The position numbers and the translations under genes are program-made. Below are positions 55,975-64,000 of a stretch of 64,000 nt of DNA, one piece after another; the stretch's first letter is position 1; the number at the start of each line of letters is the position of its first letter. The notes beneath the pieces were generated by a model that saw nothing but the letters and a program-made list of their open reading frames with translations, ran no database searches and was not told the origin of the DNA. The stretch comes from Acidovorax sp. DW039 (GTDB taxonomy: Bacteria > Pseudomonadota > Gammaproteobacteria > Burkholderiales > Burkholderiaceae_C), in the NCBI RefSeq assembly GCF_037101375.1, contig NZ_AP029019.1:4703001-4767000 (forward strand), in the 5' to 3' direction.

Positions 55975-56233
55975 TTTTCGCGTGAAGATGGCCGGAATTA
56001 TGACCCGCCCTCCAGGGCGCGGTTCCGAGCTTTGCCGGGTTTTCCCAGGGTGTTATCACCTGTTACTCATACAAGATTACTGAACTGCGGTGCGCGGCAT
56101 GCCCCGCTGCCGCAACTCCCTTGGGCGTGCAGGGGCAAATGCCCCGCCTGCCTGCACTGAATGGCGCTTTGTATCCAATAGCCCGTAACGACCCCGCTCC
56201 GATCTCTCGCCTCTCCTGACTGCCCTGGCTGCC
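55975..56233. promoter_or_regulatory. Divergent region between yhdP and glnE
   Basis: 259 bp between opposite starts. AT content rises around 56040-56085 (TGTTATCACCTGTTACTCAT), a likely promoter area; no exact operator is recognisable. Confidence 0.35.
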
Positions 56234-58993
56234 ATGCAGAACCCCAGCACCGAATCTTCCCCCTGCCACACCATTGCACCCAGTGAGGGTCTGGCCGAAC
56301 ACTCCCGGTTTTTCCAGCGTCTGCACCGCCGCTACGAACAGGACTTGCCTTTGCTGCCGCCCGGCGCGCCAACCCGGGCCCTGATGGAAGAAGCACTGGC
56401 CGCCCTGCGCGCCCGGGGCACCGATGTGCCCAGTGCGCTGCGCATGGTGCGGCAGCTGGTCATGGAACGGCTGATACGGCTGGAATGCGAACAGCAGGCC
56501 AGCCTTGCAGAAGTGACCCGCGCCGTGACCGAGCTGGCCGAACTGGCGCTGGACCATGCCTGCCGCCACGCCCGCGAGGAGCTGGACAGCCGCCACGGCG
56601 CACCCCAGGGGCCACAGGGCCAGCCGGTGCAGTTGTGGATCATCGGCATGGGCAAGCTGGGGGCACGGGAGCTGAACGTTTCGAGCGACATCGACCTGAT
56701 CTACGTCTACGAGCACGACGGCGAGACGGCGGGCATCGAAGGGGGCCGCGGCCGCATTTCCAACCACGAATACTTTGCCCGGGCCGTGAAGGCCATCTAC
56801 AGCCTGGTGGGCGACACCACCGAGCATGGCTTTGTGTTCCGCGTGGACCTGGCCCTGCGCCCCAACGGCAACTCGGGCCCGGCCGCGATCTCGCTGGCTG
56901 CCCTGGAGGAATACCTGCAGGTGCAAGGGCGCGAGTGGGAGCGTTTTGCCTGGCTCAAGAGCCGGGTGGTGGCCCCCACGGAATGCATCGCCCGTCCTGA
57001 AGTGCAGGCGCTGCGCAACGTGGTGCTGCCGTTTGTGTTCCGCCGCTATCTGGACTACAGCGTGTTTGATGCGCTGCGGTCCCTGCACCGGCAGATCCGC
57101 GACCATGCGGCCAAGCGCAGCGCGGGCCACCCCGAGCGGGCCAACGACGTCAAGCTTTCGCGCGGCGGTATCCGGGAGATTGAATTCACCGTGCAGCTGC
57201 TGCAGGTGGTGCGCGGTGGGCAATTCCCCGAACTGCGCCGCCGCCCCACACTGGACGCCCTGCAGCGCCTGGCCCAGGCCGGGTTGATGCCCCAGGAAAC
57301 GGCCGACGCCATGGCCCGCGCCTACGTGTTCCTGCGCCGGGTGGAACACCGCATCCAGTACCTGGACGACCAGCAGACCCATGTGCTGCCCACGCGCGAT
57401 GACGACCTGGCCTGGATTGCCAGCACCATGGGTTACCCCGATTGCTGCGCCTTTCTGCACGAACTGGACGCCCACCGCGAACTGGTGGCACAAGAATTTG
57501 ACACCCTGCTGGGCGGCAACGAGAAAAAGCAATGCTCCGGCGGAGGTTGCGGCGGTCCCAAGGCTGCGCCCCCGCCGCCCCCCGAGCTGGAGAGCCTGCT
57601 GGAGCAGTTGCCCCCCGGCTTTCGCGAACGGGTGGCCGAGTGGCGCAACAACCCGCGCGTGGCCAATTTGCGTGACGAGGCGCGGGCGCGGCTGTTCCGC
57701 ATCGTGCTGCGCACGGCGCAGTGGCTGGGCGAGGGCCGCTGCACCCTGGAGGCCGCCGCGCGCCTGACCAACTGGCTCGAACCCCTGATGCGCCGCGAGA
57801 GCTACCTGGCATTGCTGCTCGAGCGCCCGCCCGTGCACCAGCAGCTGCTGGCCCTGCTGGGCGCGGCCAAGTGGCCTGCGCGCTACCTGTTGCAGCACCC
57901 CGGCGTGATCGACGAACTGGTAGGCGATGTGCTGATGGCCGAGCGCTTTGTGGCGGCCGACTTTGAACGCGAGCTGGCCCAGCGGCTCAAGTCCCTGCAA
58001 TCCACCGGCGAAGACGACGATGAAACCCTGCTGAACCTGCTGCGCCGCGCCCAGCACGCAGAAACCTTCCGCACCCTGGCGCGCGACGTGGGTGGGCGCA
58101 TCACCGTGGAGCAGGTGGCCGATGACCTGAGTGCGCTGGCCGACAGCGTGCTGCGCGTGACCACCCAGTGGTGCTGGAGCCGCCTGAAAAACCGCCACCG
58201 CGACGAGCCCCGCTTCGGCATCATTGGCTACGGCAAGCTGGGCGGCAAGGAGCTGGGCTACGGCAGCGACCTGGACATTGTCTTCGTGTTCGACGATGAC
58301 GACGAGCGCGCCCCCGAGGTCTACGCCGCCTTTGTGCGCAAGCTCATCAACTGGCTCACCGTGAAGACCGGCGAGGGCGATCTTTACGAGATCGACACCG
58401 CTTTGCGCCCCAACGGCAACTCCGGCCTGCTGGTGACCAGTTTTGAGGCCTACGCCAACTACCAGCAGCAGCGCGGCAGCAACACCGCCTGGACCTGGGA
58501 ACACCAGGCCATGACGCGCGCGCGCTTTGTGCTGGGCAGCCCTGAACTGCAAGCCCGCTTTGATGCCGTGCGCGAGGCCGTCATCACCTCGGCGCGCAAC
58601 GCCAGCGCGCTGCAGGAAGAGATTGTGACCATGCGCGAGCGGGTGCGCTCCGCGCATCCCGTGCCTGCGGGGCTGTTCGAGGTCAAGCACAGCACTGGTG
58701 GCATGGTCGATGCCGAATTTGCCGTGCAGTACCTGGTGCTGTCGCAATCCGCCGCCCACCCCGAGCTGCGCGCCAACGTGGGCAACATCGCCCTGCTGGA
58801 GCGGGCCGAGCAAGTCGGCCTGCTGCCCGCAGGCGTGGGCCATGCCGCAGCCAACGCCTACCGCGAGCTGCGCCGCGTGCAGCACCGCGCCCGGCTGGAC
58901 GAAGCCCCCACCCAGGTAGAGCCCCCTGCGCTGCAGGCCGAACGCGATGCAGTGCTGGCGCTGTGGCAGGCGGTGTTTGGGGCGGCGCGCTAA
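56234..58993 (+). CDS. glnE: Bifunctional glutamine synthetase adenylyltransferase/removase
   Basis: Regulates glutamine synthetase by adding or removing AMP according to nitrogen status and PII. The 919 residues match the family length (about 920-950). Two nucleotidyltransferase domains are evident: GKLGARELNVSSDIDLIY near residue 138 (deadenylylating half) and GKLGGKELGYGSDLDIVF near 664 (adenylylating half), each followed by a LRPNGNSG segment. The central linker includes GGNEKKQCSGGGCGG, an unusual Cys/Gly-rich loop near residue 430. Divergent from yhdP. A strong hairpin (59011-59030) lies 17 bp beyond the stop. Confidence 0.97.
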   Translation: MQNPSTESSPCHTIAPSEGLAEHSRFFQRLHRRYEQDLPLLPPGAPTRALMEEALAALRARGTDVPSALRMVRQLVMERLIRLECEQQASLAEVTRAVTELAELALDHACRHAREELDSRHGAPQGPQGQPVQLWIIGMGKLGARELNVSSDIDLIYVYEHDGETAGIEGGRGRISNHEYFARAVKAIYSLVGDTTEHGFVFRVDLALRPNGNSGPAAISLAALEEYLQVQGREWERFAWLKSRVVAPTECIARPEVQALRNVVLPFVFRRYLDYSVFDALRSLHRQIRDHAAKRSAGHPERANDVKLSRGGIREIEFTVQLLQVVRGGQFPELRRRPTLDALQRLAQAGLMPQETADAMARAYVFLRRVEHRIQYLDDQQTHVLPTRDDDLAWIASTMGYPDCCAFLHELDAHRELVAQEFDTLLGGNEKKQCSGGGCGGPKAAPPPPPELESLLEQLPPGFRERVAEWRNNPRVANLRDEARARLFRIVLRTAQWLGEGRCTLEAAARLTNWLEPLMRRESYLALLLERPPVHQQLLALLGAAKWPARYLLQHPGVIDELVGDVLMAERFVAADFERELAQRLKSLQSTGEDDDETLLNLLRRAQHAETFRTLARDVGGRITVEQVADDLSALADSVLRVTTQWCWSRLKNRHRDEPRFGIIGYGKLGGKELGYGSDLDIVFVFDDDDERAPEVYAAFVRKLINWLTVKTGEGDLYEIDTALRPNGNSGLLVTSFEAYANYQQQRGSNTAWTWEHQAMTRARFVLGSPELQARFDAVREAVITSARNASALQEEIVTMRERVRSAHPVPAGLFEVKHSTGGMVDAEFAVQYLVLSQSAAHPELRANVGNIALLERAEQVGLLPAGVGHAAANAYRELRRVQHRARLDEAPTQVEPPALQAERDAVLALWQAVFGAAR

Positions 58994-59010
58994 GAACCTG
59001 TTCTGCGACA

Positions 59011-59030
59011 CGGCACCGGCAGCGGTGCCG
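59011..59030 (+). terminator. Perfect GC hairpin after glnE (possible terminator)
   Basis: CGGCACCG-GCAG-CGGTGCCG, 8-bp stem with a 4-base loop, 17 bp after the glnE stop. No U run, so a rho-assisted or protective 3' hairpin is likelier than a classic intrinsic terminator. Confidence 0.45.
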
Positions 59031-59084
59031 GGCCGCGCAGGCTCCCTGCGCCGTCAATGCGAGGCTTGCAATGAAATCAATGCC

Positions 59085-59120
59085 TGGCGCTTGATGGATA
59101 AGCGCAGAAAGCTATCAAAT
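59085..59120 (+). repeat. Dispersed stem-loop repeat, copy 9
   Basis: Perfect GCGCTT-GATGGAT-AAGCGC stem followed by AGAAAGCTATCAAAT, between the convergent glnE and chemoreceptor genes. Loop in the GATGGAT orientation. Confidence 0.85.
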
Positions 59121-59180
59121 CAGGAGTAATACACCCCACTCCAGCCAGCACGCCGTCGCCACCGCGCCCCCTCCCAGCGC

Positions 59181-60980
59181 TCAGAAAGATTCCCAGTCCC
59201 CATCGTCGCCCCCCGCCTTGGCGGCAGGTGCAGAGGCCGTGGGCTTGGCAGGCGTGCGGCCCAGCGCGGGGGCAGCAGGCTTGGGGGGTGCCGACACAGC
59301 GACCTTGTCGATGGGTTTCGGCGCAAATTTGTTGGCAGGCTTGGGGCTTATGGCGGGCTGAGGTGCCGTCACCGCGCGAGGCCGGGGCGCAGGTCGGGGG
59401 GCTGCGGCGGGTTGGCTGCCCATGTCCACCTTGAACCTTGCCACCGCAGCGTTCAGGCGGCGGGCCTGTTCTTCCAGCGAAGAGGCAGCGGCAGAGGCTT
59501 GCTCCACCAGGGCCGCGTTCTGCTGGGTGGCCTGGTCCATCTGCGTGATGGCGAGGTTGACCTGATCGATGCCCGAAGACTGCTCCTGCGATGCTGCAGT
59601 GATCTCGCCCATGATGTCCGTGACGCGGCGCACCGAGGCCACGATGTCGGTCATCGCCGCGCCTGCGCGCTCCACCTGTTCCGAGCCCGCACCCACTTTG
59701 CCCACCGAGTCGGCGATCAGGCCCTTGATCTCCTTGGCAGCAGTGGCAGAACGCTGGGCCAGAGCACGCACCTCGGATGCCACCACCGCAAAGCCGCGGC
59801 CCTGCTCACCGGCGCGCGCTGCTTCCACGGCAGCGTTCAAGGCCAGGATGTTCGTCTGAAAGGCGATGCTGTCGATGACGTTGACGATGTCGGCAATCTT
59901 GTCGGAGCTTTCGGAAATCGCCTTCATGGTGACCACGACCTCGCCCACCACCGACCCGCCTCGCTCCGCCATCGACATGCTGCCACTGGCCAGCTGGTTG
60001 GCCTGGCGGGCGTTGTCGGCATTCTGTTTGACGGTGGATGACAGCTCCTCCATGCTGGCGGCGGTCTCCTCCAGAGACGCTGCCTGCTGCTCGGTGCGGC
60101 CACTCAGGTCCGCATTGCCTAGCGCAATCTCACGCGCACCGGTGTTGATCTCCTCCACGCCCTGCCGCACCTCGGTCACCATGCTCGCCAGGCCCGCCTG
60201 CATGGTGCTGACAGAGCGCAGCAGCCGGCCAATCTCGTTGTTGGATGATGTGTCAATGCGGGCCGTGAGGTCGCCCTGCGCCACCCGGTCCATCAACTCA
60301 CCCGCCTCACCCAGGGGTGCCACCACCCCGCGGTTGATGAAGGTCCAGCTGGCGGCAATCAGCACCACGGCCAGCCCCACCAGACCAAAGGCAAGGTAGA
60401 GCGACCGCTGCAGCAGACTGGCCGAGGCGTCGCGCAGCTCCGCGCTGCGGTCCTTGGCGGCTTTGAAGAGTTGCTGCATCAGCTCCTCCATCTCCGCCAG
60501 CAGCTTGTTGCGTTCGGCCACGATGTCCTTGCCGCTGTATTCGGCTTCATTGCCGCCCACCAGCCCAGCACCGCCGCGGTTGACCAGTACCGTGTAGGCG
60601 CGGAACTTGGTCAGCATGGAGTCGGCCAAAGCGCGTTGCTGGACGAGTTCGGGGGGCAGATTCTGGGTCACGGAGACCAGAATCTTCTCGGCATCGACCA
60701 TGGCCTTCTCGGCACGGTCCGTCTGCCCCTTCACGCTGGCGGGCGGGTCACCCCGCAGCAGGTTGCGGTGCCCCACGGCCAGGGCCACGCGGTTGTCCCA
60801 CATGCGGATTTCAGCCTGTTTGAGCGCAAGCATGGCATCGCCAAAGCGCTCCTGGCTCTCTGCAGCCAGTGCCCCCGTGCGGGTGCCCTGCCAACCGACG
60901 GCCACCGCCAGCAGCAAAGCCAGCGTGAAAACGCCCATGACGGCGAGCAAGCCCGCCTTGACCGAGAGATTGCGCAGCAT
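59181..60980 (-). CDS. Methyl-accepting chemotaxis protein with CheR-binding tail
   Basis: Transmembrane chemoreceptor of 599 residues. ATG 60980 has GGAGG upstream; the open frame reaches 62009 but only as an antisense reading of the TetR gene. TM1 about 9-29 and TM2 about 189-211 enclose a periplasmic four-helix-bundle-like domain; a HAMP domain follows ([20 protein letters not shown]), then the signalling hairpin with tip [20 protein letters not shown]. The last 100 residues form a Pro/Ala/Lys-rich linker ending in DWESF, matching the NWETF-type pentapeptide that tethers CheR/CheB. Ligand unknown. Confidence 0.95.
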   Translation of the reverse strand: MLRNLSVKAGLLAVMGVFTLALLLAVAVGWQGTRTGALAAESQERFGDAMLALKQAEIRMWDNRVALAVGHRNLLRGDPPASVKGQTDRAEKAMVDAEKILVSVTQNLPPELVQQRALADSMLTKFRAYTVLVNRGGAGLVGGNEAEYSGKDIVAERNKLLAEMEELMQQLFKAAKDRSAELRDASASLLQRSLYLAFGLVGLAVVLIAASWTFINRGVVAPLGEAGELMDRVAQGDLTARIDTSSNNEIGRLLRSVSTMQAGLASMVTEVRQGVEEINTGAREIALGNADLSGRTEQQAASLEETAASMEELSSTVKQNADNARQANQLASGSMSMAERGGSVVGEVVVTMKAISESSDKIADIVNVIDSIAFQTNILALNAAVEAARAGEQGRGFAVVASEVRALAQRSATAAKEIKGLIADSVGKVGAGSEQVERAGAAMTDIVASVRRVTDIMGEITAASQEQSSGIDQVNLAITQMDQATQQNAALVEQASAAASSLEEQARRLNAAVARFKVDMGSQPAAAPRPAPRPRAVTAPQPAISPKPANKFAPKPIDKVAVSAPPKPAAPALGRTPAKPTASAPAAKAGGDDGDWESF

Positions 60981-61129
60981 AAGGTCCCCTCCAGCCCGCC
61001 CGGGCTTGTCCGTGTTGAAGCGAGCCAGTCTGCCAGAAAGCGACCCGGGCGAACGGTGTTGTACGACATCTGCAACACCCTCGCAACGCGTGCGAAACAC
61101 CAGCGACATCTTCCGATACAAAAAGTTAA

Positions 61130-61145
61130 TTAATCGGTTGATTAA
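61130..61145. promoter_or_regulatory. Operator candidate TTAATC-GGTT-GATTAA
   Basis: Perfect inverted repeat in an AT-rich stretch 22 bp before the TetR-type start and facing its promoter. TetR regulators commonly bind such sites and repress their own operon, here the efflux genes. Confidence 0.65.
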
Positions 61146-61166
61146 ATCGTGGTGTAATCCGCGCCT

Positions 61167-61826
61167 ATGGTTCCTGCCCCTCTTACCCCCGAAGCGGCCG
61201 ACTCGCGCGCGCGGCTGCTCAGTGCCGCGCTGCGGCTGTTTGCCGAAAACGGTTTCGCCAAGACGTCCATCCGCCAGATTGCCGAGGCGGCGGGCGCCAA
61301 CACGGCCCTGATCAGCTACTACTTTGGCGACAAGAAAGGTCTGTACAACGCGGCCTATGCCGAGCCCCTGGGCGGCCCCATGCAGGTGGACGCAGGGCCG
61401 GACGGCGACTCGCTGGACATCTTTCTGGAGCAGTTCCTTACCGCCTTCATGCGCCCGCTGGACATGGGCGACCAGGTGGAGCTGTGTATGCGCCTGCACT
61501 TTCGCGAGATGCTCGACCCGACCGGCCTGTGGCAGCAGGAGCTGGAGGAAGAGATCAAGCCCATGCATGCCACGCTGGCGCGGCTGCTGTGCCGGGCGGT
61601 GGGCGCGGCCAGCCCCGATGAGGATGTGCACCGCCTGGCGCTGGCCATATCGGCCCTGCCGCTGCAGTACTACGCCAACCGCGAACTCATCCAGCAGATG
61701 GCCCCGCAGCTGCTGGACGACCCTGAATGCCTGCAAGCCACCACCCGCAGGCTGATCGACTTTGCCCACCACCTGATTGCTGGCGAAGCCCGACGCCGCC
61801 AAGCCCTTGCAGGAGATGCCTCGTGA
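61167..61826 (+). CDS. TetR family regulator (CerR/DUF1956 type)
   Basis: Repressor of 219 residues. The N-terminal helix-turn-helix reads [20 protein letters not shown], then [20 protein letters not shown]; the C-terminal domain ([33 protein letters not shown]) fits the DUF1956 group. First gene of an operon with an outer-membrane factor and membrane-fusion protein: its stop overlaps the next GTG (61823-61826). Likely self-regulating through the inverted repeat at 61130. Confidence 0.92.
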   Translation: MVPAPLTPEAADSRARLLSAALRLFAENGFAKTSIRQIAEAAGANTALISYYFGDKKGLYNAAYAEPLGGPMQVDAGPDGDSLDIFLEQFLTAFMRPLDMGDQVELCMRLHFREMLDPTGLWQQELEEEIKPMHATLARLLCRAVGAASPDEDVHRLALAISALPLQYYANRELIQQMAPQLLDDPECLQATTRRLIDFAHHLIAGEARRRQALAGDAS

Positions 61827-63331
61827 TCCCACCCATGCCCCATACCGGTCTGTCTGATGCCTGCGCACCTGCGGCGCGACCCCGCCAGCCATCCCAACCC
61901 ATGCGCCGCACAGCCCGCGCGCTGCGCAGCCTGTGGCTGGTGCTGCCCCTGGCAGCTTGCACCACCCTGCGCCCCCCAGAGCAAGTGGCCGCGCCCACAC
62001 CCGCTGCATGGCAAGCCCCGCTGCCGCACGAGGGGCAACTGCAGTACCTCGCCGACTGGTGGAGCCGCACCCACGACCCGGTGCTGGTGGGGCTGATTGA
62101 ATCCGCCCAGCGCATCAGCCCCAGCCTTGCCCAGGCACGCAGCCGGGTGGAGCAGGCCCGCGCCACGCAGACCACCGCCCGCGCTGCCCTGCTGCCCACG
62201 CTGGATGCGCAGGCCAGCGCCAGCCGGGGCGTGACCGCCCCCGTGACCACGCCCGCCACTACCGCCCAGGCCGGGTTGCAGGCGGGGTGGGAGATTGACC
62301 TGTTCGGCGCCAACCAAGCCACGCGCGATGCTGCCACCGAGCGCCTGGCCGGTGCCCAGGCCCTGTGGCACGAGGCCCGCGTGAGCGTGGCCGCCGAGGT
62401 GGCGCTGCAGGTGAGCAGCCTGCGCACCTGCCTGCAGCAGCTGGATGTGGCCGAGCGCGATGCCCAGTCACGCGCGGCCACCGCACGCCTCACACAAGAC
62501 AGCCAGCGCGCAGGCTTCACCGCGCCCGCCACCGCCGCCCTGGCCAGCGCCAGCGCGGCCGAGGCCACGGCCCGCGCCGCCCAGCAGCGCATGCAGTGCG
62601 ATGTGGACTTCAAGACCCTGGTGGCGCTGACCGGCGAGCCCGAGCCCGCCTTGCGCAGCCAGATCACCGCCGCCCCCGCACCCCGGTATGACGAGGCACG
62701 CTTCACCATTGCCGCGCTGCCGGTGCAGGTGGTGTCACAGCGGCCCGATGTGTACAACGCCGAGCGCGAAGTGGCTGCCGCCAGTGCCGAAGTGGGCAAC
62801 GCCCAGGCCCAGCGCTGGCCGCGCCTGTCGCTCACCGGCACCGTGGGCACGGCCTGGAGCCGCGCTGCGGGCACCACCACCGACCTGACCACCTGGTCCT
62901 TTGGCCCGCTGGCGCTGAGCCTGCCGCTGCTGGACGGTGGCCGCCGCACGGCCCAGGTGGATGCCGCACGCGCCCGCTACGACGAAGCCGTGGCCGTGTA
63001 CCAGGGCCGCGTGCGCCAGGCCGTGAGCGAGGTGGAGCAGGCCCTGGTACGCCTGCAAAGCACGGCCGAGCGCGCCGACAGTGCCCGCGCCGCCGTGCAG
63101 GGCTACCAGACATCGTTTGACGCCACCGAGGCCCGCTGGCGCGGTGGCTTGGCCAGCCTGGTCGAGCTGGAAGACGCCCGCCGCACGCTGCTGGCCGCGC
63201 AGACCACGCTGGTGGCCCTGCAGCACGAGCGCCAGTCGGCCTGGGTGGCGCTGTACCGCGCAGCGGGGGGTGGTTTTGATGCCGCCCAGCCCACAGCCCA
63301 GACAACACCCGCCGCCGCCCCGGCACTTTGA
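61823..63331 (+). CDS. Efflux RND/ABC outer-membrane factor lipoprotein (NodT family)
   Basis: TolC-like outer-membrane channel of 502 residues. GTG 61823 is chosen: AGGAG stands 7 bases upstream and it overlaps the TetR stop as GTGA. A lipobox LAAC is at Cys46; ATG 61901 would give a shorter, more typical signal ([20 protein letters not shown]). Two OEP repeats are visible: [20 protein letters not shown] with [17 protein letters not shown], and [20 protein letters not shown] with [20 protein letters not shown]. It pairs with the adaptor gene downstream. Confidence 0.93.
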   Translation: MIPPMPHTGLSDACAPAARPRQPSQPMRRTARALRSLWLVLPLAACTTLRPPEQVAAPTPAAWQAPLPHEGQLQYLADWWSRTHDPVLVGLIESAQRISPSLAQARSRVEQARATQTTARAALLPTLDAQASASRGVTAPVTTPATTAQAGLQAGWEIDLFGANQATRDAATERLAGAQALWHEARVSVAAEVALQVSSLRTCLQQLDVAERDAQSRAATARLTQDSQRAGFTAPATAALASASAAEATARAAQQRMQCDVDFKTLVALTGEPEPALRSQITAAPAPRYDEARFTIAALPVQVVSQRPDVYNAEREVAAASAEVGNAQAQRWPRLSLTGTVGTAWSRAAGTTTDLTTWSFGPLALSLPLLDGGRRTAQVDAARARYDEAVAVYQGRVRQAVSEVEQALVRLQSTAERADSARAAVQGYQTSFDATEARWRGGLASLVELEDARRTLLAAQTTLVALQHERQSAWVALYRAAGGGFDAAQPTAQTTPAAAPAL

Positions 63332-63378
63332 GCACACCAGCCCCAGCGCTTGAACACCCCTTTTTGAAGAAACGGACG

Positions 63379-64000
63379 ATGCACATGCCCGCATTCAAAC
63401 TCTCTCCCGTGGCCCTGGCCCTCACGGCCCTGTGCGTGCTGACCGGCGGTGCCGCGCTGCTGCACACCGATGCCTCGCGCGCTGCCGACAAGCCTGCCGC
63501 CGCGCAACCCCGCCCGGCCCTCACGGTGACCACCACCCAGCCCCAGCGCACCAGCGTGCCCCAGCGCCTGTCGGCCAACGGCAACGTGGCCGCCTGGCAA
63601 GAGGCCAGCGTGGGCGCTGAAAGCAACGGCCTGCGCCTGACGGCCGTGAACGTGAACGTAGGCGATGTGGTCAAGGCAGGCCAGGTGCTGGCTACCTTTG
63701 CCGCCGACACCGCGCAGGCCGACGTGGCCCAGGCCCGCGCCAGCGTGATGGAAGCCGAGGCCAACGCAGCCGAAGCCGCCGCCAACGCCGAGCGCGCACG
63801 CGGCCTGCAAGCCTCGGGCGCCTTGAGCCAGCAGCAGATCCAGCAATACACCACCGCCGAGCAGACCGCCAAGGCGCGCGTGGAGGCCGCCCGTGCACAG
63901 CTCAACGCACAGCAACTGCGGCTGAAGCACACCCAGGTGCTGGCGCCCGACAGCGGCGTCATCTCCGCCCGCACCGCCACCGTGGGTGCGGTGGTGGGCT
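63379..64000 (+). CDS. RND efflux periplasmic adaptor subunit (3' end outside window)
   Basis: AcrA/MexA-type membrane-fusion protein. About 207 residues are visible. The signal-anchor-like N-terminus (MHMPAFKLSPVALALTALCV) is followed by the first beta-barrel strand and a lipoyl-like hairpin (GLRLTAVNVNVGDVVKAGQV). A coiled coil follows (DVAQARASVMEAEANAAEAA and later LSQQQIQQYTTAEQTAKARV), then LKHTQVLAPDSGVISARTAT and the start of the second lipoyl half. ATG 63379 or 63385 could start it. The inner-membrane pump gene is expected just beyond the window. Confidence 0.92.
   Translation, partial: MHMPAFKLSPVALALTALCVLTGGAALLHTDASRAADKPAAAQPRPALTVTTTQPQRTSVPQRLSANGNVAAWQEASVGAESNGLRLTAVNVNVGDVVKAGQVLATFAADTAQADVAQARASVMEAEANAAEAAANAERARGLQASGALSQQQIQQYTTAEQTAKARVEAARAQLNAQQLRLKHTQVLAPDSGVISARTATVGAVVG

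Noticed and set aside
56063..59011. 982-codon open frame on the minus strand opposite glnE
   Set aside because: Low-complexity His/Gln/Gly-rich antisense reading; glnE has complete family motifs on the other strand.
60981..62009. N-terminal extension of the chemoreceptor by 343 codons
   Set aside because: It reads antisense through the TetR gene; the receptor has a ribosome site and TM1 directly after ATG 60980.

Overview
The window is GC-rich, densely packed and carries an ordinary betaproteobacterial gene set. Gene content (Bug/TctC-type binding protein, AcoR with its aldehyde dehydrogenase, yiaY and DUF779 genes, fused indolepyruvate ferredoxin oxidoreductase, def/fmt beside LysM/dprA, yhdP beside glnE) and a short stem-loop repeat seen nine times point to Burkholderiales, most likely a Comamonadaceae chromosome close to Acidovorax. 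That placement is inference. I see no tRNA, rRNA, CRISPR array, insertion sequence, integrase or prophage.

Layout. 1-5826: C-terminal part of uvrA, a secreted esterase, a Ser/Gly/Thr-rich membrane-anchored protein and an OmpR/EnvZ-type two-component system. 5897-11531: AcoR-type sigma-54 activator divergent from an aldehyde dehydrogenase, an iron-containing alcohol dehydrogenase and a DUF779 gene, with a sigma-54-like promoter at 8191-8206. 11748-17615: hotdog thioesterase, a LysR/Bug/deacylase group, pyrF and pgk. 17839-23897: the coupled run def, lipoprotein, fmt, azlC, azlD on the minus strand, divergent from a LysM protein and dprA. 24031-29753: DUF1631 protein and secF/secD/yajC. 30143-34544: fused indolepyruvate oxidoreductase and a divergent Lrp-type regulator. 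34665-39525: MFS exporter, a frameshifted secreted-protein gene, a block of interspersed repeats and a PAP2-type lipoprotein.

39647-46066 is the most interesting stretch. A NarX/NarL-like two-component system faces a four-gene set for a repetitive secreted protein (three aligned 39-residue repeats), a second small secreted protein, a CsgG/HfaB-like outer-membrane lipoprotein with added domains, and a Sel1-like protein. I read this as a candidate curli- or holdfast-like secretion locus.

46116-64000: mltA, a tiny membrane protein whose start codon overlaps that of mltA head to head, an OmpA-type lipoprotein, a DctS/DctR-like two-component system, a nitrilase-type amidase, yhdP, glnE, a chemoreceptor, and a TetR-outer membrane factor-adaptor efflux operon cut by the window end.

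Small repeats are the second theme. A stem-loop repeat occurs nine times, usually just after stop codons. A roughly 115-bp structured element occurs twice, each time touching a stop codon. fmt seems to have absorbed two different repeats in frame.
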